Shown one piece after another: positions 24,126-32,246 of a DNA stretch of 38,315 nt. The notes under the pieces were generated by a model, which was not told where the DNA came from, made no database searches, and saw nothing but the letters and a program-made list of their open reading frames with translations. The DNA comes from Candidatus Alloenteromonas pullicola. Its GTDB lineage: Bacteria > Bacillota_I > Bacilli_A > RFN20 > CAG-826. Within the stretch, counting starts at the first letter, position 1. The number at the start of each line of letters is the position of its first letter. The translations under genes were made by a program, and so were the position numbers. The stretch is taken from positions 1-38,315 of the forward strand of contig DVMV01000028.1 of the NCBI GenBank assembly GCA_018714785.1, in the 5' to 3' direction.

Positions 24126-25060
24126 TGTTCCTCCTCCTTTTTCTTTCTTATCCCCCTTAGCTTGGCGGAGGCGCTCCTTGGATTCTCGAGCAGCTCCTTG
24201 TCGCTGGGGAGTATTGGCTTCTTGGTCAGCAGGGCGAACTCCTTTCGCTCTGGCAGGCGGATGTCGTGGCGGGATCCCTGTTCCACGCATAGGGAATGGA
24301 ACCTCCGCTTGACCAGCCTGTCGTCCAGCGACATGAAGGTGATGATGGCCATGCGGCCATCTTCGTTCAGGAGATTTGGCCCAACCTCCAGCAGCCTCTT
24401 GAGCGCCTCCTCCTCTTGGTTGACCTCGATTCGGATGGCCTGGAAGGTCTGCTTGGCGGGATGGCCCTTCTTGGAGAGCTCCTTCGCCGTCTTGGCCGCT
24501 TTGATGGCCTCGACCAGCTCGAAGGTCGTCTCGATGGGCTTGGTCTCCCTTCGCCTCGCTATTTGGCGCGCGATGCGCCGGGCGTCGCGATCCTCCCCGT
24601 ATTCGAAGATGATCCTCGCGAGCTCCTCCTCCTTGTAGCGGTTCACGACCTCGTAGGCGGAGAGGCTTGAAGTCTCGTCCATCCTCATGTCGAGGCGGGA
24701 ATCGAACCGGTAGGAGAAGCCGCGGCTCGGATCGTCGAATTGGGGGCTTGAGACGCCCAGGTCGGCGAATATTCCGTCGACCTTGCTTATCCCGAGATGG
24801 GACAGCTCCTCCGCGATGTTCGCGAAGGATGAGTGGACGAGGGTGAAGTTGTCCCCTATCTGGGAAAGCTTCTCCCTTGATTCCCCTATCGCCTCTTCGT
24901 CTAGGTCGAAGGCGATAAGGCGGCCATGCGGGATGGCCCGAAGCAGCTCGGAGGCATGTCCTGCCCGGCCGAGCGTGCAGTCGACGTAGGTTTTTCCGTC
25001 TTGCGGCGAAAGCAGGGAGATCGACTCATCCTTCATCACCGGATAATGGATACCCATCAC
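24122..25060 (-). CDS. rsmH: 16S rRNA (cytosine(1402)-N(4))-methyltransferase
   Basis: This 312-aa SAM-dependent methyltransferase modifies C1402 in the decoding centre of 16S rRNA. The opening HYPVMKDESISLL and the SAM-binding VDCTLGRAGHASELL are diagnostic, as are ADLGVSSPQFDDPSRGFSY, LDMRMD and the later QAIRIEVNQE. The length is normal. It overlaps mraZ (ATGA) and the following small membrane gene (ATGA), so the three are one translational unit. In walled bacteria this operon continues with ftsL, pbp and mur genes; none is present here. Confidence 0.97.
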   Translation of the reverse strand: MMGIHYPVMKDESISLLSPQDGKTYVDCTLGRAGHASELLRAIPHGRLIAFDLDEEAIGESREKLSQIGDNFTLVHSSFANIAEELSHLGISKVDGIFADLGVSSPQFDDPSRGFSYRFDSRLDMRMDETSSLSAYEVVNRYKEEELARIIFEYGEDRDARRIARQIARRRETKPIETTFELVEAIKAAKTAKELSKKGHPAKQTFQAIRIEVNQEEEALKRLLEVGPNLLNEDGRMAIITFMSLDDRLVKRRFHSLCVEQGSRHDIRLPERKEFALLTKKPILPSDKELLENPRSASAKLRGIRKKKEEEQ

Positions 25061-25488
25061 TTGGCCTCGGAGGCGAGGGACTCGTATTCCTTGTCCTTTG
25101 CCTTGAAGTACTCTTCCTGGGCCTTGGGCTCCCAGATCTCGAAGTGATCGATGACCCCGACTAGGGTCACCTCACCGTCGATGCGGTACTTGTCGAGCAG
25201 CTCGCGCCCGATGGTTATCCGGCCATGGGCGTCGATCCTGAGCTCAGCCATCGAGGCGAGGGCCAACCTCATATAGGCCCTCGACGACGGGTCGCGGAAG
25301 GAGAGGGATTGCAGTTTGTCCATGAGGCGGGAAAAGGCTTCCTCGGGATAAACCGAGAGGCAGCCGTCGAAGCCCTTCAGTATGTAAAGGGTCTTCTCGT
25401 CCTCGCTGGATAGCAGTTTGGGCGGTATCTGCAGTCTGCCCTTGTCGTCGATTGTGCGGCGGTAAGTTCCGAAATACATTTTGCCCAC
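25057..25488 (-). CDS. mraZ: Transcriptional regulator MraZ
   Basis: This 143-aa protein has two AbrB-like MraZ repeats; each holds a DxxGR core: TIDDKGRLQIPP near the N-terminus and RIDAHGRITIGREL in the middle. MraZ forms rings and binds repeated sites upstream of its own operon. The track start is GTG (GTG GGC AAA ATG); AGGGGAAAAA precedes the GTG at proper distance, whereas the ATG three codons later (MYFGTYRRT) aligns better with the usual MraZ start. I leave this open. It heads mraZ-rsmH-77-aa gene. Confidence 0.96.
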   Translation of the reverse strand: MGKMYFGTYRRTIDDKGRLQIPPKLLSSEDEKTLYILKGFDGCLSVYPEEAFSRLMDKLQSLSFRDPSSRAYMRLALASMAELRIDAHGRITIGRELLDKYRIDGEVTLVGVIDHFEIWEPKAQEEYFKAKDKEYESLASEAK

Positions 25489-25525
25489 TTTTTCCCCTGC
25501 GTAAAAACATTAACACCTAAAGCGA
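25480..25525 (-). promoter_or_regulatory. Possible MraZ-binding repeats at the mraZ start
   Basis: On the minus strand TTTAGGTGTTAA, GCAGGGGAAAA and AAAAGTGGGCAAAA occur within 45 nt of the start, the last two about 10 nt apart. They resemble the AAAGTG(T/G) or TGGG-type direct repeats described for MraZ in mycoplasmas and in E. coli. The repeats are imperfect and the spacing is irregular. A nearby TTGATG may be a -35, but the matching -10 is poor. Confidence 0.35.
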
Positions 25526-25633
25526 AACCCATCAAGGGGAAAAGAATGCGCTTTTGCGCGCTTAATTTAAAGGTGGGAAGGCGCAGAAGGCGATAATCCC
25601 CCCATCGCTTCTAGGATTATGCCCCTTCCCACT

Positions 25634-25660
25634 TAAAAAGGCCGCCGGGAAGGCGACCTT
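25634..25660 (-). terminator. Terminator after the DUF177 gene
   Basis: GGTCGCC-TTCCC-GGCGGCC (one G-U pair) followed by TTTTTAAG on the minus strand ends pheS-pheT-DUF177. The remaining bases up to mraZ (25489-25633) hold no ORF I can support. Confidence 0.85.
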
Positions 25661-25675
25661 GTTTTTGATTGCGGC

Positions 25676-26098
25676 TTACTCGACGTACTCGCTTGAGAAT
25701 ACGTATCCGTCGCCGGACTCGGGCAGGTCATCGCCTTTGCTCGGATAGGGATCCATCTCAAACAGTATGGCGCAGAAGGCGAGGTCGGCGGTGTCTAGCG
25801 CTGCCCCAGGCAGGATGAAGCCCTCGCCCTCCCCGTCTTCCTTCTCCAGGATCTCATAGTCCCCGGAGCAGGCGAAAGCCGATTTGAACGGCGAGCCGCT
25901 ATGTATGTCCTTGCAGGTCAGCGTCGCGCTGATGTCGACGTCGGCAAAGAGCTTTCCGTCGTCGTCGCGGTAAAGCAGCCCCTTGATGTGGCAGCCCTCA
26001 ATGCCAAGCAGGCTTCCGTATGACCTCCCGGAGAGATCGACGTCCTCGTCCAGCGGGACGTCGACCGCGAAAGTCACCTTGCTTTTGGAGACCTTCAT
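25676..26098 (-). CDS. DUF177 (YceD-like) protein
   Basis: This 140-aa acidic protein resembles the DUF177/YceD family. A beta-rich first half (HIKGLLYRDDDGKLFADVDISATLTCKD) matches the usual 'v.G.l......l.a.l.C' part, and ALDTADLAFCAILFEMDPYP matches the family's 'iDL...v.E.ilL.lP' segment. The usual second Cys of the CxxC pair is missing. In most bacteria this gene stands directly before rpmF (L32) and is linked to 23S rRNA and L32 levels; here it is the last gene after pheT and a terminator follows, so rpmF has moved. Its ATG overlaps the pheT stop (ATGA). Assignment is moderate. Confidence 0.7.
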   Translation of the reverse strand: MKVSKSKVTFAVDVPLDEDVDLSGRSYGSLLGIEGCHIKGLLYRDDDGKLFADVDISATLTCKDIHSGSPFKSAFACSGDYEILEKEDGEGEGFILPGAALDTADLAFCAILFEMDPYPSKGDDLPESGDGYVFSSEYVE

Positions 26099-28488
26099 CC
26101 CCTTACCTCAGCACCGATGGTGGACAAGCAGGCGAGGACCTTGCCCATCGCGGCATTGACTTCCTCGTCCAGCAGCGTCTTCTCCTCGGAAAGGAAGGAG
26201 ATGGTGATGGCAATCGCTTTCTTGCCCTCGCCCAGCCTGGCATCGGAATATACGTCGAACACATCGACGCTCTTGATGAGGGAGCTGGCGCCGGAGACCG
26301 CCTTCTTGATGGAGGCGAAGCTCGCATCGACGCCGATCACGAACGATAGGTCGCGCGTTACCGAGGGGAAGCGCGGGATCGGCTTGAACTTCTCCTGCCC
26401 CACCTTGGTCTGGAGCAATTCGCTCAGGTTGGCCTCTAGGATGACCCCCAAGGGGATGCCGAGCTCCTTGCATAGCGAGGGGTGCAGCTCGCCGAGGTAG
26501 GCGACCTGCTTCTTGCCCATCCTGACTTCCGCCGAGCGGTATGGGTGAAGCAGCCCGTCCTCGGGCGAGAAGGCGGCTATCGTGTAGCGGGTCGGGATGA
26601 TGCCGAGCAGGTCCATGACCGACTCGAGCACGCCTTTGGCATAATAGAAGTCGTAGCTCTTCCGGCTTAGTTTGCCCTGCAGCTCGCGCCTGCCTGAGGC
26701 GGCGAGGCATAGCAATGTGACCGAGCCGGACTTGGTGTCGACGTCGCTCACCTCGAACAAGGCGCCGTCCTTGGATTGCCTGGCGGCGTTATAGCCGATG
26801 CAGGAGAGCAGCCCGGCGGCAAGCGACTTCCGGACGACCTCGTGGTCGGCGGTTAGCGGGTTGTTGAGCGCATACGTCTCGCCCATGCCGAGGTAATCGA
26901 ATTTCTCGGCCGACTTTTTGTCGACCAAGGTGTAGGTCAAGGCCTCGTCGATGCCTAGGCTCAGCAGGTGGCGCCTCAGTTGGCGTTCCTTCTGCTGGAA
27001 GGGCGTGAGCCCGGTAAGGCAGAGCTTGGACTCCGGCAGGTCTGACTTGACCTTGTCGAGGCCGAGCAGCCTTATTACCTCCTCGCTCACGTCGGCCTTC
27101 CCATCGATGTCCAGCCTATAAGACGGCGAGAGGAGCTTCATTTGCCCGCCTTCGACGGACTCGACCCCGAAACCGTCCTTCTTCAATGTGCCGACGACCT
27201 CGTCGAGGCCGAACTCGGTCCCGAGGCGGGAGTTGATGTAGGAAAGGCTGACGTCGATCGGCTTCGAAGGCGAGCAGGACTGGCCGAATTCTTTCTCCGG
27301 CAAATAGACATTGGTCGCGTGGCAGACCTCAACGAGCAGCTTGGCGCTTAAGGCGATCGCGGCGTCCTGGCTTAGGTGGCTTATTCCCTTGACGAAGCGG
27401 AGGCTCGAGTCGCTCGAAAGCCCGATCCTGGCGGAGGTCTTCCTGATGGGCGCGCCCTTGAAGTAGGCGGCCTCGACCACGATGCGGCGGCTGTTCTCGT
27501 CGACCCGGCACTCATCGGCGGTCATTATGCCGGCTAGGCACATGCCGCGCCCCTGGCTGGAGACCAGCAGATCGCCTTTGCGCAGCTCATAGACCTTGCC
27601 GTCCATCGCCTTGAACTCGCCCTCGTAGTCGTCGATGACGGTAAGGCGCTTCTCCGGCAGCTTGTCCTCGTCGTACATGTTTAACGGCTGACCGGTAACG
27701 AGCATGACGTAGTTGCCGACGTCGACGACGTTGTTGATCGGGCGGATGTTGGAGGCAATGAGGACCGATTTCAGCCATAGCGGCGATTCCTCGGTCTTGA
27801 TGCCTTCGGCTATCACGGCCCTAAACAGGTCGCATGACGGGGTGAGGCTATCGACCGCGAAGTCGCGCTTCTGCAGCTTCGGAAGCTCAGCCTCCTCCAA
27901 GTTGGCCTTCACTCCATATAGGCAGGCGACTTCCCGGGCGACGTTATTGAGGGCGTATAGGTCCGGGCGGTTGGGGAGGAGGTCCATGTCGAGGCTTACA
28001 TCGTCGTAGCCGAGGCTCTTAAGCGGATCCTCGTCGCCGATCTGCATCTCCTCGGGCAGCTCCTCGATGCCGGAGCACTGCTTCTCAGAGAGGAACTTCT
28101 TGTCGACGCCCAGCTCATATAGGGCGCAGCACATGCCGTCGCTCTCGACGCCGCGGATGACGGAGGGCTTTATCTCCCCGCCGGGCAATTTGGCCCCGGT
28201 GCGGGCGACGATGACCTTGAGCCCGGTGCGGGCATTGGGCGCGCCGCAGACGATCTGGTGGACTCCGTGTACCGGCCCCTCATCGACCTGCAGGATATGG
28301 AGGTGATCGGAATCCGGATGGGCGACGCAGGACAGTATCTTGCCGACCACGAGATGGTCGCCGCTTGAAAGCCTGCAAAGGCCCTCAACCTCGGCTCCAG
28401 CGAAGGTGAGGCGCTTTGCAACGTCCTCAACAGTCACGTCGCTAGGCAAGTCGACGTGCCGTTTTAGCCAATTGAATGATACTTTCAT
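26095..28488 (-). CDS. pheT: Phenylalanine-tRNA ligase beta subunit
   Basis: This 797-aa beta chain of the alpha2-beta2 synthetase carries editing and tRNA-binding functions. It starts with the conserved KVSFNWLKRHVDLP. An EMAP-like tRNA-binding OB domain follows (about residues 40-150: VVGKILSCVAHPDSDHL...QIVCGAPNA), then B3/B4 editing (LDMDLLPNRPDLYALNNVAREVA, NNVVDVGNYVM), B5, and the C-terminal FDX-ACB anticodon-binding domain (FPSVTRDLSFVIG). It starts 9 nt after pheS with GAGGAAT as ribosome site. The length is normal. Confidence 0.98.
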   Translation of the reverse strand: MKVSFNWLKRHVDLPSDVTVEDVAKRLTFAGAEVEGLCRLSSGDHLVVGKILSCVAHPDSDHLHILQVDEGPVHGVHQIVCGAPNARTGLKVIVARTGAKLPGGEIKPSVIRGVESDGMCCALYELGVDKKFLSEKQCSGIEELPEEMQIGDEDPLKSLGYDDVSLDMDLLPNRPDLYALNNVAREVACLYGVKANLEEAELPKLQKRDFAVDSLTPSCDLFRAVIAEGIKTEESPLWLKSVLIASNIRPINNVVDVGNYVMLVTGQPLNMYDEDKLPEKRLTVIDDYEGEFKAMDGKVYELRKGDLLVSSQGRGMCLAGIMTADECRVDENSRRIVVEAAYFKGAPIRKTSARIGLSSDSSLRFVKGISHLSQDAAIALSAKLLVEVCHATNVYLPEKEFGQSCSPSKPIDVSLSYINSRLGTEFGLDEVVGTLKKDGFGVESVEGGQMKLLSPSYRLDIDGKADVSEEVIRLLGLDKVKSDLPESKLCLTGLTPFQQKERQLRRHLLSLGIDEALTYTLVDKKSAEKFDYLGMGETYALNNPLTADHEVVRKSLAAGLLSCIGYNAARQSKDGALFEVSDVDTKSGSVTLLCLAASGRRELQGKLSRKSYDFYYAKGVLESVMDLLGIIPTRYTIAAFSPEDGLLHPYRSAEVRMGKKQVAYLGELHPSLCKELGIPLGVILEANLSELLQTKVGQEKFKPIPRFPSVTRDLSFVIGVDASFASIKKAVSGASSLIKSVDVFDVYSDARLGEGKKAIAITISFLSEEKTLLDEEVNAAMGKVLACLSTIGAEVRG

Positions 28489-28497
28489 ATATATTCC

Positions 28498-29529
28498 TCA
28501 CTTCGCCTTGAACTCTTTCAGGAAACGGTAATCGTTGGTGTAGAAGCGGCGGATGTCGTCAATGCCGTAGCGGAGCATCGCGACCCGCTCCACCCCGACG
28601 CCGAAGGCAAACCCGGACCACACCTCGGGGTCGTATCCGCACATCTGCAGGACCTTGGGGTTGACCATGCCGGCCCCGAGTATCTCGATCCAGCCCGACC
28701 CCTTGCAGATCGAGCATCCCTTCCCGCCGCAGTTGAAGCAGCTGACGTCGACCTCGACGCTGGGCTCGGTGAATGGGAAGTAGGATGAGCGCAGCCTGAT
28801 CTCGCGCTTGGGCCCGAACATCTTCTTGGCGAAGAGCTCCAGCGTGGCCTTGAGGTTGGCCAGCGAGATGTTCTTGTCGACCACCAATCCCTCGATCTGG
28901 GCGAACTGGTGAGAATGGGTGGCGTCGTCGTCGTCGCGCCGGTAGGTCTTGCCCGGCGAGATCATCTTGATCGGCGTTAGCCCGCCCCGCTCCTTCATGG
29001 CGTGGGCCTGGGCGGCCGAGGTCTGGGTGCGAAGCAGCCGATTGGCATCTAGGTAGAAGGTGTCCTGCATGTCGCGGGCAGGGTGGTCCTCGGGCACGTT
29101 GAGCAGCTCGAAATTGTATAGGTCGGTCTCAACGTCGCGGCCCGAATACACCTCGTATCCCATGTCAAGGAAGATGTCGGTCACCTCATCGATTATGAGG
29201 CGGAACGGGTTGGGGTGGCCGCTATTTAGGCTATCCCCTGGGAGGCTGATGTCTATCCGCTCGGCCTCGAGCTTCTTCTTCAGCGCCTCGGCCTCTAGCT
29301 CGGACTTCTTGGCTTCATAGGCCTCGGATAGCCCTTTCTTGAGCTCGTTTACTTCTTTGCCGAAGGCGGCCTTCTCCTGGGGCGGCAGCTCCTTCATATG
29401 GGAAAGCAAGGCGCTGACCTCGCCTTTCTTGGCCAAATAAGACGCATAGAATCGCTCCAGATCGGTGAGGCTGCCCGCCTCCTGCAGCGATTGTTTGGCT
29501 CTTAACGCCACTTCGTCGATTTTCTCCAT
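28498..29529 (-). CDS. pheS: Phenylalanine-tRNA ligase alpha subunit
   Basis: This 343-aa catalytic subunit is a class II synthetase. An N-terminal coiled coil (about residues 1-85) is followed by motif 2 (GKTYRRDDDDATHSHQF) and motif 3 (FGVGVERVAML). A cysteine-rich loop CFNCGGKGCSICKGSGW is family-typical. The ORF-track start lies in the T-box; MEKIDEVALRAKQ with AAGGAGAG upstream is the family start. It forms an operon with pheT and the DUF177 gene under T-box control. Confidence 0.98.
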   Translation of the reverse strand: MEKIDEVALRAKQSLQEAGSLTDLERFYASYLAKKGEVSALLSHMKELPPQEKAAFGKEVNELKKGLSEAYEAKKSELEAEALKKKLEAERIDISLPGDSLNSGHPNPFRLIIDEVTDIFLDMGYEVYSGRDVETDLYNFELLNVPEDHPARDMQDTFYLDANRLLRTQTSAAQAHAMKERGGLTPIKMISPGKTYRRDDDDATHSHQFAQIEGLVVDKNISLANLKATLELFAKKMFGPKREIRLRSSYFPFTEPSVEVDVSCFNCGGKGCSICKGSGWIEILGAGMVNPKVLQMCGYDPEVWSGFAFGVGVERVAMLRYGIDDIRRFYTNDYRFLKEFKAK

Positions 29530-29543
29530 AACTCTCCTTAAAC

Positions 29544-29763
29544 AAAAAAGGCCCCGCCAAGGAACGGAAATGCTCCGCGGTGCCATCCCTGTTCGGGCCG
29601 AGCAATCTTGTCGGCTCGCTCTCTTTTCCCTTTAACGCAGGGCGCGGGAGGGTCACCCCTCCGCCCTCTGAGGCGAATTCGCGGAACCTTCCTCGGGCGG
29701 TCTCACTATCCGCCCGTCCCTGTAAGGGAGGTCGCCCCGTTACTGCTCCTCTTCGCCGGGCCA
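29544..29763 (-). promoter_or_regulatory. T-box leader, tRNA-Phe (specifier UUC)
   Basis: The minus strand has AACAGGGATGGCACCGCGG (29594-29576), a T-box with one inserted A compared with AGGGTGGCACCGCGG. The competing terminator stem GGCACCGC/GCGGGGCC with TTTTTTG is just upstream of pheS. AGTGAGA and the specifier UUC (29677-29675) in GCGAATTCGCC fit tRNA-Phe. A -10 TAGAAT stands at 29775-29770; the -35 is weak. Confidence 0.9.
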
Positions 29764-29802
29764 AAGGGTATTCTACCCCGGGAAGCGAAACTATGGAAGA
29801 AG

Positions 29803-30735
29803 TTAGGCGATGCTCGCCGAACCATTTCCCGGGACGGTGATCTCCAACTCCTGATATTCGCTTTTGTCTGGGAGGTTAACCGCCACCCCGTCGTAGCTGA
29901 AGGCGATTCCATACTCCATGGCCATCAGCCCCTCGAAGGCGATGCTCAGGTCCATGCTGGTCAATAGGTCGCCGTATTGGTATGAGAACTTGAATTCATA
30001 GAGGTCGTGGCCGTCGATTGACTGATGGATGCTATCCAGGGCATCCTGGAGGTCCTGGCCCTGCAGCCCAGAGGCCTTAAGCGATGCCTCCTCGAACCGC
30101 CAGAAATCATCGATTGTGGTTATATTGGCGGATATATTGCCTTCCTCCACAACCCAAAGGTCCGATGTTTCGAGATATACGTCGTATAGATCGCCGACCT
30201 CCTGACCCTCCCCTTGGCCCGGAATGGTGCCGACGCCCGGGATGCCGGTAGAGGGCAATGACGCCCCATCGACCGGCACGTAGAACTTGCCCGGCACGGT
30301 CACGTCCATCCCATAGCTGCTGAGGACCGTCTGAATGAGCAGCCTCACCGCGGCGAAGGAAGGGGATGATATGTCGACGTAGACCGATTCCTTGTCGTAA
30401 TAAAACGCAAACGGCGCGTTGTTTATCGCGTAATCGCCGAACTTTATGCTGTCCGCGCCGGTCGAGACGACGCTTGCGCCGATGCTGCTGTCGACGTTGA
30501 TTTCCAACGGAAGCTTGCTGATCGAGATGCTCATGCCCGACTCGACGATGTTTGCCGATATCGGGGTGGTCGTCTTCGCTTTGTATTCGTCGGATGAATA
30601 CGTCGCTTCCTCGGCTTTGGCGAGCGAGTCGAACTCGGATTTTATCTGGTCTTCGTTGAGCGTTTTGCTGGCCTCAGGCCCGCAGGAGGCGAGAATCAGG
30701 GGCAGCGACAGCAATGCAAAAGGTAATTTCTTCAT
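29803..30735 (-). CDS. Putative lipoprotein
   Basis: This 310-aa protein has a type II signal peptide: basic MKK, a hydrophobic core, and the lipobox LASC with lipidation at Cys18 (ILASCGPEASK). The mature part is Ser/Asp/Glu-rich with many short beta-type stretches and resembles the large, poorly conserved surface lipoproteins of Bacilli; I see no catalytic motif or substrate-binding family. It should be exported, processed by LspA and anchored on the outer face of the membrane. No ribosome site is present; TAAACT lies 6 nt before the ATG, so the mRNA may be leaderless. A small GGCGA-GCA-TCGCC hairpin overlaps its stop codon. Confidence 0.85.
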   Translation of the reverse strand: MKKLPFALLSLPLILASCGPEASKTLNEDQIKSEFDSLAKAEEATYSSDEYKAKTTTPISANIVESGMSISISKLPLEINVDSSIGASVVSTGADSIKFGDYAINNAPFAFYYDKESVYVDISSPSFAAVRLLIQTVLSSYGMDVTVPGKFYVPVDGASLPSTGIPGVGTIPGQGEGQEVGDLYDVYLETSDLWVVEEGNISANITTIDDFWRFEEASLKASGLQGQDLQDALDSIHQSIDGHDLYEFKFSYQYGDLLTSMDLSIAFEGLMAMEYGIAFSYDGVAVNLPDKSEYQELEITVPGNGSASIA

Positions 30736-30775
30736 GCGAATAGTTTAGCATAAATCCAAATGCTATGAGCAACGA

Positions 30776-31471
30776 CTACCCGACCAGAAATGTTTCGAAT
30801 CGATGCGTCTTCCCATAGGAATAATGGTCCTCGAAACGCTGATGGGCGAAGTCGAAAACTCCATCGACCAGGTCATATGCGAACGAATCCGGGAAAAGCG
30901 AAACCGCGGTCGCCCCCTTTTCGAACCGAAGGCATTCGTTTCCCTCGGCTTGGCTTATGCAAACGGCTTCATTGGCGGCGAAAGCCACCACCCCATAGCA
31001 GATATAGCCCTCGTCGGTTTTCAAAGATCCAAGGTCCAAATCGTCCTTGAACCCCGAGCAAACGTAGACTCCGCTTACGTCGGTGACATTGACCTCATCG
31101 TCTATGCGAACTAGGCCGACGACATCGAAATAGGAAGCGAAATCGTAGACGTCGTAGGCAAGACGCTTTCCATCCAAATCATAAATCGCGCGCACCAAAG
31201 CGAAGCTCGCCCCATCTGGAACGTGGGCGAAGTCATCGTATACCCCGTTGAAGCTTTGCCGGGGCGGCTCGCCATCACGATAGACGCTGACGAACTCCCG
31301 CCGATTGGCCAATCCAACGTCTATCTCAGCCTTATCGAAGAAACGGCCTTTGCCTATTAGCCCCATCGCCGTGCAATTGGTATGGAAACAGGCTTCCATG
31401 GAAGACGAACCGCAGGAGCACAGCGATGCGGATAGCGCAATTAGAATCGGAAAGAGGACTTTTGCTTTCAT
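30776..31471 (-). CDS. Putative lipoprotein
   Basis: This 231-aa protein begins with MKAKVLFPILIALSASLCSCGSSS, a type II signal peptide with lipobox LCSC. The mature domain has several Cys residues (ACFHTNC, VCSG, YICYG, VCIS, ECLR) and alternating beta-like stretches; I do not recognise the family. The Cys count is unusual for a surface protein of a Bacilli relative, and disulphide bonds are possible. GGAGG lies 9 nt before the ATG. It is separated from the next lipoprotein gene by 40 nt, and the two may be co-transcribed. Confidence 0.82.
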   Translation of the reverse strand: MKAKVLFPILIALSASLCSCGSSSMEACFHTNCTAMGLIGKGRFFDKAEIDVGLANRREFVSVYRDGEPPRQSFNGVYDDFAHVPDGASFALVRAIYDLDGKRLAYDVYDFASYFDVVGLVRIDDEVNVTDVSGVYVCSGFKDDLDLGSLKTDEGYICYGVVAFAANEAVCISQAEGNECLRFEKGATAVSLFPDSFAYDLVDGVFDFAHQRFEDHYSYGKTHRFETFLVG

Positions 31472-31523
31472 TTTCTTCGACCTCCATCAAGAATGGACGG
31501 AGGGAAAGCGGAAAACGTTCCGA

Positions 31524-32246
31524 TCATTTTTGGCACGAGGCCATGTGCATCAATATACCGCCGGCCACGCCGACGTTGAGCGAGTCTATTCCGGACATGC
31601 TGATCCTCAGCCGGTCGTCGGATAGCGATAGCAAGGAATCGCCCATGCCCTGCCCCTCGTTGCCCAGGCCGAGGCAGATCCGCTTCGGGAAGGCAAAGCC
31701 TTCGGCCGGGGTCGAGGAATCTAGCGCGGTGAAAACAATCCGGTATCCCAGCTCCTTAAGAAGCCTCACGGCCGCTGCGCCGTCCATCCGGTGCAGATTG
31801 AGGTCGAAGATCGCCCCCTGCGAGCTTTGGATGGCCTTTGGGTTGAAGAATGAACACGACCCCGGGGTGGCGATGACATCCCGGAAGCCGAAGCTAAGCG
31901 CCGTCCGGCAAAGCGTGCCCATGTTGCCGGGGTCCTGTATCCTATCCAGCAGCAGAACGCGGTCGGAGCTTATCTCCGCGGGCTCTTTCTCCTTAGCAAC
32001 CCCCACTACCCCTTCGGGCGAAAGCGAGGTCGACAGCTTTTTGATTATGTCCTCGGTCACTATCGATTGCAGCTCGTCCAGGTAATCTATGGGCTTCAGC
32101 GCGAAAGCCTCCTTGAGGCAGCCATGGGCGAAGGCCATCTCAACCAGGTGAAAGCCCTCGACCAGGAATAGTCCGTCGGACGGCTTGCCCTTCAAGGCAT
32201 AAGCCCGCTTGATCCGCTTGTTGTCCTTAGAGGTTATCTTTTCCAT
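31524..32246 (-). CDS. TrmH/SpoU-family RNA 2'-O-methyltransferase
   Basis: This 240-aa SPOUT-class methyltransferase probably modifies a ribose in rRNA or tRNA. The N-terminal substrate-binding part (TSKDNKRIKRAYALKGKPSDGLFLVEGFH) is of the RlmB/TsnR type. The catalytic domain has motif 1 DPGNMGTLCRTA (N and R conserved), motif 2 LGLGNEGQGM and motif 3 SLNVGVAGGILM; the last usually reads SLNVSxA. It overlaps the preceding gene by 20 nt. The target site cannot be told from sequence. Confidence 0.93.
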   Translation of the reverse strand: MEKITSKDNKRIKRAYALKGKPSDGLFLVEGFHLVEMAFAHGCLKEAFALKPIDYLDELQSIVTEDIIKKLSTSLSPEGVVGVAKEKEPAEISSDRVLLLDRIQDPGNMGTLCRTALSFGFRDVIATPGSCSFFNPKAIQSSQGAIFDLNLHRMDGAAAVRLLKELGYRIVFTALDSSTPAEGFAFPKRICLGLGNEGQGMGDSLLSLSDDRLRISMSGIDSLNVGVAGGILMHMASCQK

